Both the position numbers and the translations under genes were made by a program. This document shows, in pieces, positions 1-6,764 of a stretch of DNA of 37,927 bases (the first letter of the stretch is position 1; every line of letters starts with the position of its first letter). This DNA is from a virus. The notes under the pieces were generated by a model. It was not told the DNA's origin and searched no databases. It saw only the letters and a list, made by a program, of their open reading frames with translations. Location of the stretch: positions 1 to 37,927 of the IMG/VR virus record IMGVR_UViG_3300036399_000827; one strand, given 5' to 3'.

Positions 1-592
<592 letters not shown>

Positions 593-596
<4 letters not shown>

Positions 597-1042
597 CTGA
601 GATCCTGAGCGAAGAAGATATCCGCGCGCTGTTTCTCGCGGCCGGCTTCACGGTCAAGGACGGGCACGCCGACCTGAAGCCCTACGTCTACGGTGCAGCC
701 CGCGCAGTCGAGCGAGCCGCCGTCGAGAAGCTCGCGGCGATGGGCGGGGATCTGCCGGAGCCGACGACGCACTGGCCTCACTTCAACCGCGAGACCGGCA
801 TCGCCGACCTCGCTACGCCCTCGCTGCGTGTAATCGCCGACCACATCCGCGCCGAGCGTGCAAAGGGCATGGCGGCGGGGGTTGCGCAGGAACGTGCGCG
901 GTGCGTGGCGGTGTGCAAGACGAAGTGGCTGCATGACGTACAAGACGAAGTGGACAGCGGTTATCAGAAAGCCTTGTATGACTGCATCGACGCGATCCGC
1001 AGCGGTGCGGGCGCACCAGACGAGAAGGAGCAGACGCGATGA
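593..1042 (+). CDS. Hypothetical phage protein, 149 aa
   Basis: The start overlaps the previous stop (ATGA) and the end overlaps the next start (ATGA), so it sits in a tightly coupled operon. The protein begins MTEILSEEDIRALF, is mixed alpha-helical, and has Cys at about 113 and 117 and again at 139. No membrane segment or recognisable catalytic motif is visible. Proteins of this kind are common among accessory genes of betaproteobacterial phages, but no function can be given. Confidence 0.65.
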
Positions 1043-1500
1043 GCGAGAAACCAATCGCGCTGCTGCGCGAGGCCGCCGGGGTGATCGACACCATCGACAC
1101 CGACACCCACACCTCGTCGGGCGTCAGGTGTGCGCGTCTCGTTCAGCGGCAGATCGACGCGGCGGTGCGCGAGTTCTACGCCGCCCCGCCCGCACCGAGC
1201 GCGGAGTCTTATCCACTACCAGACGACATGTACGGCAGCAAGGACTGGCTAGCAGGAAACTACGCCGAGCGCGTTCATTGGTTGCATACGATGTACGAAA
1301 ACACTAAGTCGCAGTTAGATACGTATTTGAGCATTCAGTCTGCACCGAGCGCCGATCCGAGCGAGCTTGTGCAGGCGGCGAAGGATGCGGTGTCGGCTTT
1401 GCGTCGCGCGTCTAGTGAACTGCGCGGCCTGACGCCCACGCAAGACATTGACGAAGCCGTCGACGCCCTGCGCCGCGAACTGGACGCGAGCGAGACGTGA
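1039..1500 (+). CDS. Hypothetical phage protein, 153 aa
   Basis: Coupled to both neighbours by 4-base overlaps. The N-terminal 50 residues (MSEKPIALLREAAGVIDTID) and the C-terminal 45 residues, which look helical, are separated by linkers containing Ala-Pro-Ser-Ala segments (APSAES, APSADPS). This two-part build with repeated Ala-Pro-Ser linkers is typical of modular phage accessory proteins. No catalytic or metal-binding motif is visible and I do not recognise the family. Confidence 0.6.
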   Translation: MSEKPIALLREAAGVIDTIDTDTHTSSGVRCARLVQRQIDAAVREFYAAPPAPSAESYPLPDDMYGSKDWLAGNYAERVHWLHTMYENTKSQLDTYLSIQSAPSADPSELVQAAKDAVSALRRASSELRGLTPTQDIDEAVDALRRELDASET

Positions 1501-1796
1501 TCTTGTACCACGCAACCACACCCGCAAAAGTGCGTCGCTATCACGAGACAGGCTGCATCCTCGCGCCCGTGCGGGGATGGGACACGCTAACGGCTGCGCT
1601 TGCATGGGCTGCGCGCACCGGCCGTAGCGTCGTGCTACGCATTGACAGTGCAGACGCCAATGCGTACCCGCTCCCCGACCACCGCTCGCCGCTTGGTCGC
1701 GCGCACTGGATTGACAGCGACGTGCCGGAATGGGAGTGCATGGTATCGCCAGAGCGAGTGCATGCGGCAGCGGCAATGCAGGCGCGCGAACCGTGA
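1497..1796 (+). CDS. Hypothetical protein with an ADP-ribosyltransferase-like N-terminal motif
   Basis: A 99-residue protein starting at a GTG that overlaps the previous TGA. It opens MILYHATTPAKVRRYHETG, followed by ILAPVRGWDT. A strand with LYHAT/LYHGT, then a helix and a G-x-L/I-x-P turn, is how several ADP-ribosyltransferase-fold proteins (KptA-like, DUF3990-like) begin. That resemblance is from memory of family motifs, and the protein is short for a full domain. A later WECMV segment could be the core strand that usually carries a glutamate. It ends just before the DUF4224-like gene. Treat the function as unassigned. Confidence 0.55.
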   Translation: MILYHATTPAKVRRYHETGCILAPVRGWDTLTAALAWAARTGRSVVLRIDSADANAYPLPDHRSPLGRAHWIDSDVPEWECMVSPERVHAAAAMQAREP

Positions 1797-2059
1797 TTCT
1801 CTCGTCCGCCGACCTTGAGCTACTGACGGGCCGCACTCGGCACACGGCGCAGCGGCGGGTGCTAGACGCGCTTGGCGTGCCGTATCGCGTCAGGCCAGAT
1901 AGGTCTATCGTGGTCTTTCGGAGGGATGTCGATGAACAGGCCACGCAAGCGGGACCGGCATCTACCGGCGTGCATGTATCACAAGCACGGCGCGTACTAC
2001 CTCGTCCGCAACGGAAAGTGGCGCAGGCTCGGGACAGAACTCGCGCCGTCGCTGCATGA
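1793..2059 (+). CDS. DUF4224-like small protein upstream of the integrase
   Basis: An 88-residue ORF read from a GTG that overlaps the preceding stop. Residues 1-45 (ILSSADLELLTGRTRHTAQR, then a variable helix and YRVRPDRSIVV) match the pattern of DUF4224 proteins, small helical proteins usually encoded immediately before phage tyrosine integrases and suspected to act as excision or DNA-binding accessories. The last 40 residues overlap the integrase gene in another frame and look unstructured. The overlap is long (about 128 bases), so the functional part may be only the N-terminal half. Confidence 0.6.
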   Translation: MILSSADLELLTGRTRHTAQRRVLDALGVPYRVRPDRSIVVFRRDVDEQATQAGPASTGVHVSQARRVLPRPQRKVAQARDRTRAVAA

Positions 2060-2921
2060 GTACGCGCGTCTACTCTGTCAGGCCGACGGCACCATGCCTG
2101 CGCTGATTGAAACCATGTTGCCGCGCATTCTGCGGAACAAAAAGAACGGCGCGATGCACGCGGAGTCCACGCAAAAACAGTATCGTCAAGCAGCGTCCGT
2201 GCTGGCTCAGATGCTCGCGCCGTTATCGGTTCAGGACGTCTCGCCGCGCGATGTCAAAGCCGTTCGCCGCGAATTGCAGGACACACCAGCGGTCGCCAAT
2301 CGCACGGTCACGGTGCTAAAGCTCATTCTGCAGGAAGCCGTGGACGACGAGCTCATCCCGTCAAACCCGGCTGGCGGCATCAAGCAGCCCAAACTAGCGG
2401 CCCGCACTCGACGCCTGACGGACGCCGAGTTCCGCCGCATCTACGCGCATGCCGACCCGCTGCTGCGCGCGGTTATGTCGCTGTGCTACGCGACCGGGCA
2501 GCGCGTGATGGACGTTGCGTCGATCCGCTCTGAGGACATCAGCGACCAGGGCGTTTACGTCAAAGCGCAGAAAACCGGCAAAGAAGTGGTGATCGCTTGG
2601 ACGAGCGATCTGCGCGCCGCTGTAGCCGAGGCTCGCGCGCTAAAGCCCAACGCGCTGCGGCCGACGCACCTGTGGGGCTTCGCGCCACTGACGTACCCGA
2701 TGATCTACAAGCGCTGGCGCATGGCCCGTGTCGCCGCCCAGGTTGCCGACGCACGCATACACGACATCCGCGCGATGGCCGCGACGGACGCCCGCGCGCA
2801 GGGCATAGACCCGCAGGCGCTGCTAGGCCACACGGACGCGGCCACGACGCGGATCTACCTGCGCGACCGGGTTGTGCCGGTTGTGGCGGGGCCGGTGATG
2901 CGGCGGCCGAAACGGGCGTGA
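1932..2921 (+). CDS. int: Tyrosine-family site-specific integrase
   Basis: A 329-residue tyrosine recombinase that would integrate and excise the phage genome at attP/attB. The catalytic set is visible: Arg191 in TGQRVMD, Lys214 in the KAQKTGK hairpin, His277 and Arg280 in HDIR, His300 in LLGH, and the nucleophile Tyr309 in TRIYLR. Residues about 1-60 form an arm-binding-like region and about 75-155 a SAM-like core-binding domain. The start at 1932 was chosen because GGAGG lies about seven bases upstream; in-frame ATGs at 1872 and 1926 are less well placed. It proves a temperate lifestyle. I could not identify an attP core next to it. Confidence 0.95.
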   Translation: MNRPRKRDRHLPACMYHKHGAYYLVRNGKWRRLGTELAPSLHEYARLLCQADGTMPALIETMLPRILRNKKNGAMHAESTQKQYRQAASVLAQMLAPLSVQDVSPRDVKAVRRELQDTPAVANRTVTVLKLILQEAVDDELIPSNPAGGIKQPKLAARTRRLTDAEFRRIYAHADPLLRAVMSLCYATGQRVMDVASIRSEDISDQGVYVKAQKTGKEVVIAWTSDLRAAVAEARALKPNALRPTHLWGFAPLTYPMIYKRWRMARVAAQVADARIHDIRAMAATDARAQGIDPQALLGHTDAATTRIYLRDRVVPVVAGPVMRRPKRA

Positions 2922-2955
2922 CCGACCCGGATAGGCTGGTGCGCAAAGAAAGGTG

Positions 2956-2984
2956 TTGACACGTTACCGGTAACGGCGCACTAT
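2956..2984 (+). promoter_or_regulatory. Promoter with palindromic operator, copy 1
   Basis: TTGACA (2956-2961) and CACTAT (2979-2984) are 17 bp apart. The spacer contains the perfect 14-bp palindrome CGTTACCGGTAACG (2962-2975), so a bound repressor would sit between -35 and -10. The same palindrome overlaps the next promoter at 3412-3439. It lies 46 bp before the gene starting at 3030. Confidence 0.75.
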
Positions 2985-3029
2985 ACGTCCATGCGCTGCA
3001 CGACGCGGCGCGCACTAGGAGCAGACGAC

Positions 3030-3323
3030 ATGACCAAAACCACCATCCGCACACTGATCAAGCAAGTCGAGTCGGGCGTCGTGTACATGCGTTGCGAAGA
3101 CCAGTTCGTCGAAGGCAAGACGATCGAGCGCACGTTCACGGTCCGCCGCGATGGCGAGCGCGGCTACGTTTTTGAAACCTTGCCGAGCGGCGACCGCAGG
3201 CAGGTCTTCGAGAAGCTAGGCTCGCAAGGCTCGCCGCTCAGGGCCCACGCCTTGACTTTGATCGACGTTATCCGGCGCGAGCACCGCAAGGTCCGCGCCG
3301 CTGACGCAAACCGGTTCGCGTGA
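3030..3323 (+). CDS. Hypothetical protein with its own repressible promoter
   Basis: A 97-residue basic protein. The start at ATG 3030 is supported by AGGAG eight bases upstream; the earlier in-frame ATG at 2991 lies too close to the -10 element. It begins MTKTTIRTLIKQVE and is probably alpha/beta with no membrane segment. It is not coupled to the integrase but preceded by a promoter-operator unit, unlike almost every other gene here, which suggests expression in the lysogen or on a specific signal. I do not recognise the family. Confidence 0.65.
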   Translation: MTKTTIRTLIKQVESGVVYMRCEDQFVEGKTIERTFTVRRDGERGYVFETLPSGDRRQVFEKLGSQGSPLRAHALTLIDVIRREHRKVRAADANRFA

Positions 3324-3411
3324 CCGCTTAAAAACCCTCCGCCCACGCGTCGCCGCCCTGCGCAGGCTGGTGATGCGGCGAAAAATAATTTGTAACAGTG
3401 CGAGAAAGAAC

Positions 3412-3439
3412 TTGCGTTACCGGTAACGAGGCGTAGAAT
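3412..3439 (+). promoter_or_regulatory. Promoter with palindromic operator, copy 2
   Basis: TTGCGT (3412-3417) and TAGAAT (3434-3439) are 16 bp apart, with the identical palindrome CGTTACCGGTAACG at 3415-3428 overlapping the -35 and spacer. Together with the copy at 2962-2975 it defines a two-promoter regulon about 450 bp apart. Confidence 0.75.
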
Positions 3440-3475
3440 CACTACATCGAAACCGCAAACGCAACGGAACCAAAC

Positions 3476-3655
3476 ATGTACGCTAACCAACTTTCCCTTG
3501 GCCGCAACCACATTACCGCCGACTCCGTTTCGATGACGGATTTTGGTGACTGCTTTCGGGTCGACATCCGGTGGAACGACGGGGCGCATGTGTACGCCCT
3601 GTACGACACCAACGCCGAGGCGGTTGAGCACGCCCGGCGGCTGGGGTGGGCGTAA
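3476..3655 (+). CDS. Hypothetical 59-aa protein behind the second operator-promoter
   Basis: A small ORF from ATG 3476 to TAA 3655, 37 bp after a clear -10 box. The ribosome-binding site is weak (GGAA about seven bases upstream). The sequence starts MYANQLSLGRNHITADSV and has an amphipathic beta-rich look (FRVDIRWNDGAHVYALYDT) ending in a helix. No catalytic motif is visible. Its placement under the same palindrome as the gene at 3030 suggests the two products act together or under one signal. Confidence 0.6.
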   Translation: MYANQLSLGRNHITADSVSMTDFGDCFRVDIRWNDGAHVYALYDTNAEAVEHARRLGWA

Positions 3656-3659
3656 ACCC

Positions 3660-3812
3660 TTGCCCACCCCCAAACCGGTAGCCGCCCGAGTGGCTGCCCT
3701 GCGCGAGCGACGCGCGGCGCTCGGCCTAGTGCGCGTCGAAGTGTGGGTGCGACCCGAGGACGCCGAGCGCGTCAGACGCTACGCGTCGCGAGTCGCAAAA
3801 CGCCCAAAGTAA
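3660..3812 (+). CDS. Small basic protein, possibly ribbon-helix-helix-like
   Basis: A 50-residue ORF starting at TTG 3660, four bases after the preceding stop, with a GGGGTGGG stretch upstream as a possible ribosome-binding site. It contains ARVAALRERRAALGLVRVEV, then WVRPEDAERVRRYASRV. A short strand (VRVEVWV) followed by helices resembles small ribbon-helix-helix or antitoxin-like phage proteins. The strong Arg/Ala helix composition argues for a real product, but the unusual start lowers certainty. Confidence 0.5.
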   Translation: MPTPKPVAARVAALRERRAALGLVRVEVWVRPEDAERVRRYASRVAKRPK

Positions 3813-3827
3813 TAGACAACGTGTCTA
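3813..3827. promoter_or_regulatory. Inverted repeat TAGACA-ACG-TGTCTA
   Basis: A perfect 6+3+6 palindrome directly after a stop codon. A further TTAGAC half-site lies at 3836-3841 and a TGTCTA at about 3954, all in the 224-bp gap before the gene at 4037. It could be an operator; no convincing -35/-10 pair accompanies it. The rest of the gap shows nothing else I can support. Confidence 0.35.
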
Positions 3828-4036
3828 TTGTCCAATTAGACGCGACGGCGAGATCCGCATAGATAGGGCGTCTCCGGGCATGGAAAGGTACTCGGTCATT
3901 CCGTGGCTTGACAGCCCGCAAACCCGCACCAGTGGACGATGTACGTCTTGCCGTGTCTAATACGATCCGCGCCGATAGGTGCAGAATTCGCCGGGGTTTC
4001 CGGCATGTGGCTAGGTCGTTTTAGACGGGAGAGGCG

Positions 4037-4432
4037 ATGAGCGATGCGGTGCACAAAGCGGCCCGAGACGTACTGAGCGCATGGGATCACTACGGCACGG
4101 CGGAATGCCTTCGCGGGTGGATCGATAGATTGCGCGACGCACTTGCGACCGACATTGGGCCGGAGCCAGCAATGGTTAGGGCGATTCGCAATGTCACGCA
4201 GCACTACCGCAATTTGAACGCGGAGTTGGCCGCCCCGACGCCAGAGCGGGAGCCGGTGGCGCTGCCAAAGCAGGCGCACAAGGCGATGCAGGCAGCGCTA
4301 GACTGGCTCCAGGCCGAGCAGCGCGCCGCCGACGAGGATTGCGGCGACCCGGGCTGCGACGAGTGCGAAGGCGTAATTCGGCCACGGCAGCGGGTAATTG
4401 ACGCACTACGCGCACAACTAGGGGGAGCGTGA
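4037..4432 (+). CDS. Hypothetical phage protein with a Cys cluster
   Basis: A 131-residue protein with a good ribosome-binding site (GGGAGAGG) before ATG 4037. The N-terminal half is helical (MSDAVHKAARDVLSAWDHYG). Near the C-terminus, DCGDPGCDECEG places three cysteines close together, which may bind a metal, although a fourth ligand is not obvious. It ends overlapping the next gene. Such proteins are common in phage accessory operons; no function can be assigned. Confidence 0.65.
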   Translation: MSDAVHKAARDVLSAWDHYGTAECLRGWIDRLRDALATDIGPEPAMVRAIRNVTQHYRNLNAELAAPTPEREPVALPKQAHKAMQAALDWLQAEQRAADEDCGDPGCDECEGVIRPRQRVIDALRAQLGGA

Positions 4433-4737
4433 TGACTGACCGAGAGCTACTGGAGTTGGCGGCGAAGGCGGCGGGTCTGCACGACCAGTGGCCAGAACCG
4501 GACTACGGCGCCGAATGGCAGTCGGACGAGATAGGGATCTGGTGCTTCGGCAACGGAGAAGGCGTTGCGTGGAACCCGCTCACCGACGACGGCGACGCGC
4601 TGCGGTTGGCGGTGCGGATGAATCTATGGGCGGCTGTGCGGGATGGATATCAACATTTTGACTCCGACAACGACCACTACGAAGCCACTCGCCGTGCCAT
4701 CGTCCGCGCGGCGGCTTGCATCGGGAGCGCGCTGTGA
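4432..4737 (+). CDS. Hypothetical phage protein, 101 aa
   Basis: I chose ATG 4432, which overlaps the previous stop (TGATG) and has GGGGGAG upstream; a GTG one codon earlier is possible. The protein begins MTDRELLELAAKAAGL, contains WNPLTDDGDALRLAVRM, and ends with a helix bearing ATRRAIVRAAACIG. This order (WNPL..DGDAL.LAV..., then A.RRAI..AA) is a familiar pattern in small phage proteins of unknown role. No membrane segment. Confidence 0.7.
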   Translation: MTDRELLELAAKAAGLHDQWPEPDYGAEWQSDEIGIWCFGNGEGVAWNPLTDDGDALRLAVRMNLWAAVRDGYQHFDSDNDHYEATRRAIVRAAACIGSAL

Positions 4738-5033
4738 GTGATAGCGGATTAGACGCGCAATCTGCCCAATGGCTGCTTGAACGCTGCGAGCATTACATGG
4801 GCCGGGCACATGACGCCGAGCGACTGATATCCAGAATGCGAGGGCAATGGATCCACTCTGTACACGCGGACGAATGTCTGGCGCTGCTGGCTGGCGTGCT
4901 AGATGAGCGCGATCTCAGCTTCACGTCGGCGCACCAGGCCGGGCAAAACGCGGCCGCCTCCCCGGTTCCAGCGCCGGAGCTCGCCCGGCACGTCGTCCCA
5001 GCGTCCGGCCTGCACACGGCGACGCAGGGTTGA
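4734..5033 (+). CDS. Hypothetical protein whose 3' end overlaps the lysozyme gene antisense
   Basis: It starts at GTG 4734, overlapping the previous stop. Residues 1-62 look protein-like (helical, with ERCEHYMGRAHDAERLISRM). The final 40 residues are encoded antisense to the last 135 bases of the lysozyme gene and read like low-information sequence rich in Ala, Pro and Ser. The overlap is probably real, since the lysozyme C-terminus is well conserved, but the tail may have arisen by loss of an earlier stop. It is the last gene of the plus-strand operon. Confidence 0.5.
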   Translation: MSDSGLDAQSAQWLLERCEHYMGRAHDAERLISRMRGQWIHSVHADECLALLAGVLDERDLSFTSAHQAGQNAAASPVPAPELARHVVPASGLHTATQG

Positions 5034-5345
5034 CGCCCGCAGTGACGCGAGCCCGCAGTTGAAAGCGAAATCTGCCAGCGCAGCCAGCCGCCCCGGCGTG
5101 TCGATCGCCGGGCAGGAGTACAGCGTGCCGGGGATGTAGATCGTCAGCAGCGACTGACGCAGCAGCTCCATCGCCTGCACGCGGGTGATCGGCGGATCGG
5201 TGAGCGACACGGCCCGGCCATCGAGGTAACGGGTGGCGCCGACTCCGACGGTTCCGACACCAGCCGGGCACAGATACGGGCACAGGTACACGCCCTCGAA
5301 CTGCACGCACAGCGCCTCGACGATGGGCAGCGCCTCGTCGATCAT
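4899..5345 (-). CDS. GH24 lysozyme (endolysin)
   Basis: A 148-residue muramidase that would cut the glycan strands of peptidoglycan at lysis. The start ATG at 5345 overlaps the holin stop (ATGA). The catalytic region reads FEGVYLCPYLCPAGVGTVG, then VGAT: Glu of FEG is the general acid and the Thr of GAT matches the third residue of the usual E-D/C-T triad. In classical lambdoid lysozymes the middle residue is Asp or Cys; here Cys residues occupy this stretch. The C-terminal half keeps the family features (FNCGLASLRASTLRRRV). No signal-arrest-release helix is visible, so export probably needs the holin. Confidence 0.85.
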   Translation of the reverse strand: MIDEALPIVEALCVQFEGVYLCPYLCPAGVGTVGVGATRYLDGRAVSLTDPPITRVQAMELLRQSLLTIYIPGTLYSCPAIDTPGRLAALADFAFNCGLASLRASTLRRRVQAGRWDDVPGELRRWNRGGGRVLPGLVRRREAEIALI

Positions 5346-5809
5346 TTGCCGCGTGCAAGCAACGAACGGTCCGCGATGTAGATTCCGATGACCGCCGAGA
5401 TTAGCGTCCACGAGTAGCTGTCTAGATCCCACCCAGACTGCACCCAATCTCCGACGATCAGCAGCATGCACATCGTCGCCAGCGCCGGCCGAATCGCGCC
5501 GTTCCACGCGTCGACCCAGGCCACGCCGGTTGCGCGGCTCGTGGCCCTGACCGCATCTAGCCACGCATCGCCCTCGGTGCGCGACACGTCGGCCTCGCCC
5601 TGCACTCGGATGGTTTGCACTCCAAGCTCGGCCTGCACGCGGATTGCCTCTAGGTTCTGGCCGTGACGTGCTGCATCGGCCTCGGCCTGGATCTGAAGCA
5701 TTGCAAGCTCGTGGCGATGGTCCTGCCATTTCGTCCAAGCGCTACTAAGCTCTCCGAACAGCAAGCGGAACGCATTGCCACCAAGAAACGCAAACAAGGT
5801 TTCGATCAT
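5342..5809 (-). CDS. 3TM-type holin
   Basis: A 155-residue protein resembling the three-transmembrane holin family first noted for gene-transfer-agent release. The N-terminal segment (MIETLFAFLGGNAFRLLFG) is followed by a soluble helical region rich in Gln, Ala and Glu (about residues 25-85), then two hydrophobic segments (about 105-125 and 135-150) with RPALATMCMLLIVGDW. It lies between a membrane protein and the lysozyme, linked by ATGA overlaps, with AGGAA as ribosome-binding site. Role: making the inner-membrane lesion that releases or activates the endolysin. Confidence 0.8.
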   Translation of the reverse strand: MIETLFAFLGGNAFRLLFGELSSAWTKWQDHRHELAMLQIQAEADAARHGQNLEAIRVQAELGVQTIRVQGEADVSRTEGDAWLDAVRATSRATGVAWVDAWNGAIRPALATMCMLLIVGDWVQSGWDLDSYSWTLISAVIGIYIADRSLLARGK

Positions 5810-6126
5810 CTCGGTTCCTCAATCCGCAATTTTTGTCCCTTCACGCCCGCAACCGCCAACATGTAATTAAGTTGCAGCTCCACGCGCTTCATCATCTCCA
5901 TCATGTCGCTGCGAGACATCGCTTTGGCTTCCACGGCGCGCAAGTCTTGCCGCAATTCGTAGATTTGCCGGTCGTGCAACGCGAGTTGGCTCGTTAACGA
6001 TTTGACACTCTCATATGTCGCAAATGATCCGGCGCAAATGCCAATGCTAAGTGCGACAAATAAGGGGGCAAGAATTTTGTCTTTGAACCAGTCCCACGGA
6101 TGCGGTTTTTCTGCCTGCTCGATCAC
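5806..6126 (-). CDS. Single-span membrane protein of the lysis cassette
   Basis: A 106-residue protein from GTG 6126 with GGGGGTGA upstream, ending in an ATGA overlap with the holin. One transmembrane helix (about residues 18-37, ILAPLFVALSIGICAGSFAT) is followed by a charged coiled coil (about 48-90). The topology would suit an antiholin, a pinholin partner or an inner-membrane spanin. I found no nested Rz1-like lipoprotein gene. Function inferred only from position. Confidence 0.65.
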   Translation of the reverse strand: MIEQAEKPHPWDWFKDKILAPLFVALSIGICAGSFATYESVKSLTSQLALHDRQIYELRQDLRAVEAKAMSRSDMMEMMKRVELQLNYMLAVAGVKGQKLRIEEPR

Positions 6127-6127
6127 G

Positions 6128-6604
6128 TCACCCCCTAACGATGTTTTCTGTCACGTCCACGCCAATAGACAGCGTGATTGCGGCCAATTGAGCCGGGCCA
6201 AACAGCCCAGAGGCGCGCAGGTACGGCGCAGCGACCCACTCGGTGCAAAACCATTCGCCCGGACGCTGCCGGAACGGGAGCACTGTTGCAACGGCGCCCC
6301 GCACGTCATAGCGCGACCCGCGTGTCTGATTCAGCAATGCGATGCTGTCCGCCACGTCCCACGACGGCACGTCTACGACGAGCCAGCTACCGCGCGTCAG
6401 AGTTGTCCGCTTCGACCGCACGCCACCCTCGCGCAGCGTGCTCGACGCAATCGTCACCGTGCCGTCGTCGTGCACTTCGTGGATGGCCTCGACGTGCGTG
6501 GCGCGTCGCCACGGGCCGCGTTGCACAGCGCGGACGACGGCCCATCCGGCGCGGATTGACAGCGTGTCGCCTGCGTGGCGGCCTATGTAGTGAGCTATGA
6601 GCAT
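6128..6604 (-). CDS. NlpC/P60-type (YiiX-like) cysteine peptidase
   Basis: A 158-residue protein with the permuted papain-like layout of YiiX/NlpC-P60 relatives: His in RRATHVEAIHEV (about residue 37), a central beta region, and the probable nucleophile Cys in WFCTEWVA (about 120). These enzymes cleave peptide stems of peptidoglycan or related amide bonds. It lies between the last ejection protein gene and the lysis genes, so it may be a second lytic enzyme or a virion-associated wall-opening enzyme. No signal peptide is visible. Starts at the only good Met, 6604. Confidence 0.7.
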   Translation of the reverse strand: MLIAHYIGRHAGDTLSIRAGWAVVRAVQRGPWRRATHVEAIHEVHDDGTVTIASSTLREGGVRSKRTTLTRGSWLVVDVPSWDVADSIALLNQTRGSRYDVRGAVATVLPFRQRPGEWFCTEWVAAPYLRASGLFGPAQLAAITLSIGVDVTENIVRG

Positions 6605-6639
6605 AATGTGTATGGCATGGGTTACCCGAATGGGCTAGA

Positions 6640-6652
6640 CGTGACTGTCACG
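6640..6652. promoter_or_regulatory. 13-bp palindrome CGTGAC-T-GTCACG in the gap before the lysis cassette
   Basis: This perfect palindrome lies in the 142-bp gap between the largest ejection protein gene (ends 6747) and the peptidase gene (starts 6604). It is the only sizeable break in the left part of the late operon and could be an operator or an RNA processing signal. No matching promoter was found. Confidence 0.3.
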
Positions 6653-6680
6653 CCAACGCAAGGCGTGGCATGATTGGCGG

Positions 6681-6764
6681 ATGGAATTCAACCCGACGGT
6701 TCTTGGCTGGCTGGCTGGACTTGGCGTGCTGCTGTTCGTGCAATGGCTACGGAGCAGAAAGTAG
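6681..6764 (+). CDS. Possible 27-aa membrane peptide, opposite strand
   Basis: An ATG-to-TAG ORF encodes MEFNPTVLGWLAGLGVLLF, then VQWLRSRK: one hydrophobic helix with a positively charged end, a typical small membrane peptide. It lies on the plus strand in an otherwise minus-strand operon and overlaps the last 18 bases of the ejection gene. GGCGG just upstream could be a ribosome-binding site, but no promoter is obvious. Chance is a fair alternative. Confidence 0.25.
   Translation: MEFNPTVLGWLAGLGVLLFVQWLRSRK

Noticed and set aside
2880-2960. attP core next to the integrase
   Set aside because: I see no tRNA-like end or arm-type repeats here; the core cannot be identified without the host sequence.
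3330-3400. Terminator after the gene at 3030-3323
   Set aside because: CGCCGC and GCGGCG can pair, but an A-rich rather than T-rich stretch follows on the plus strand.
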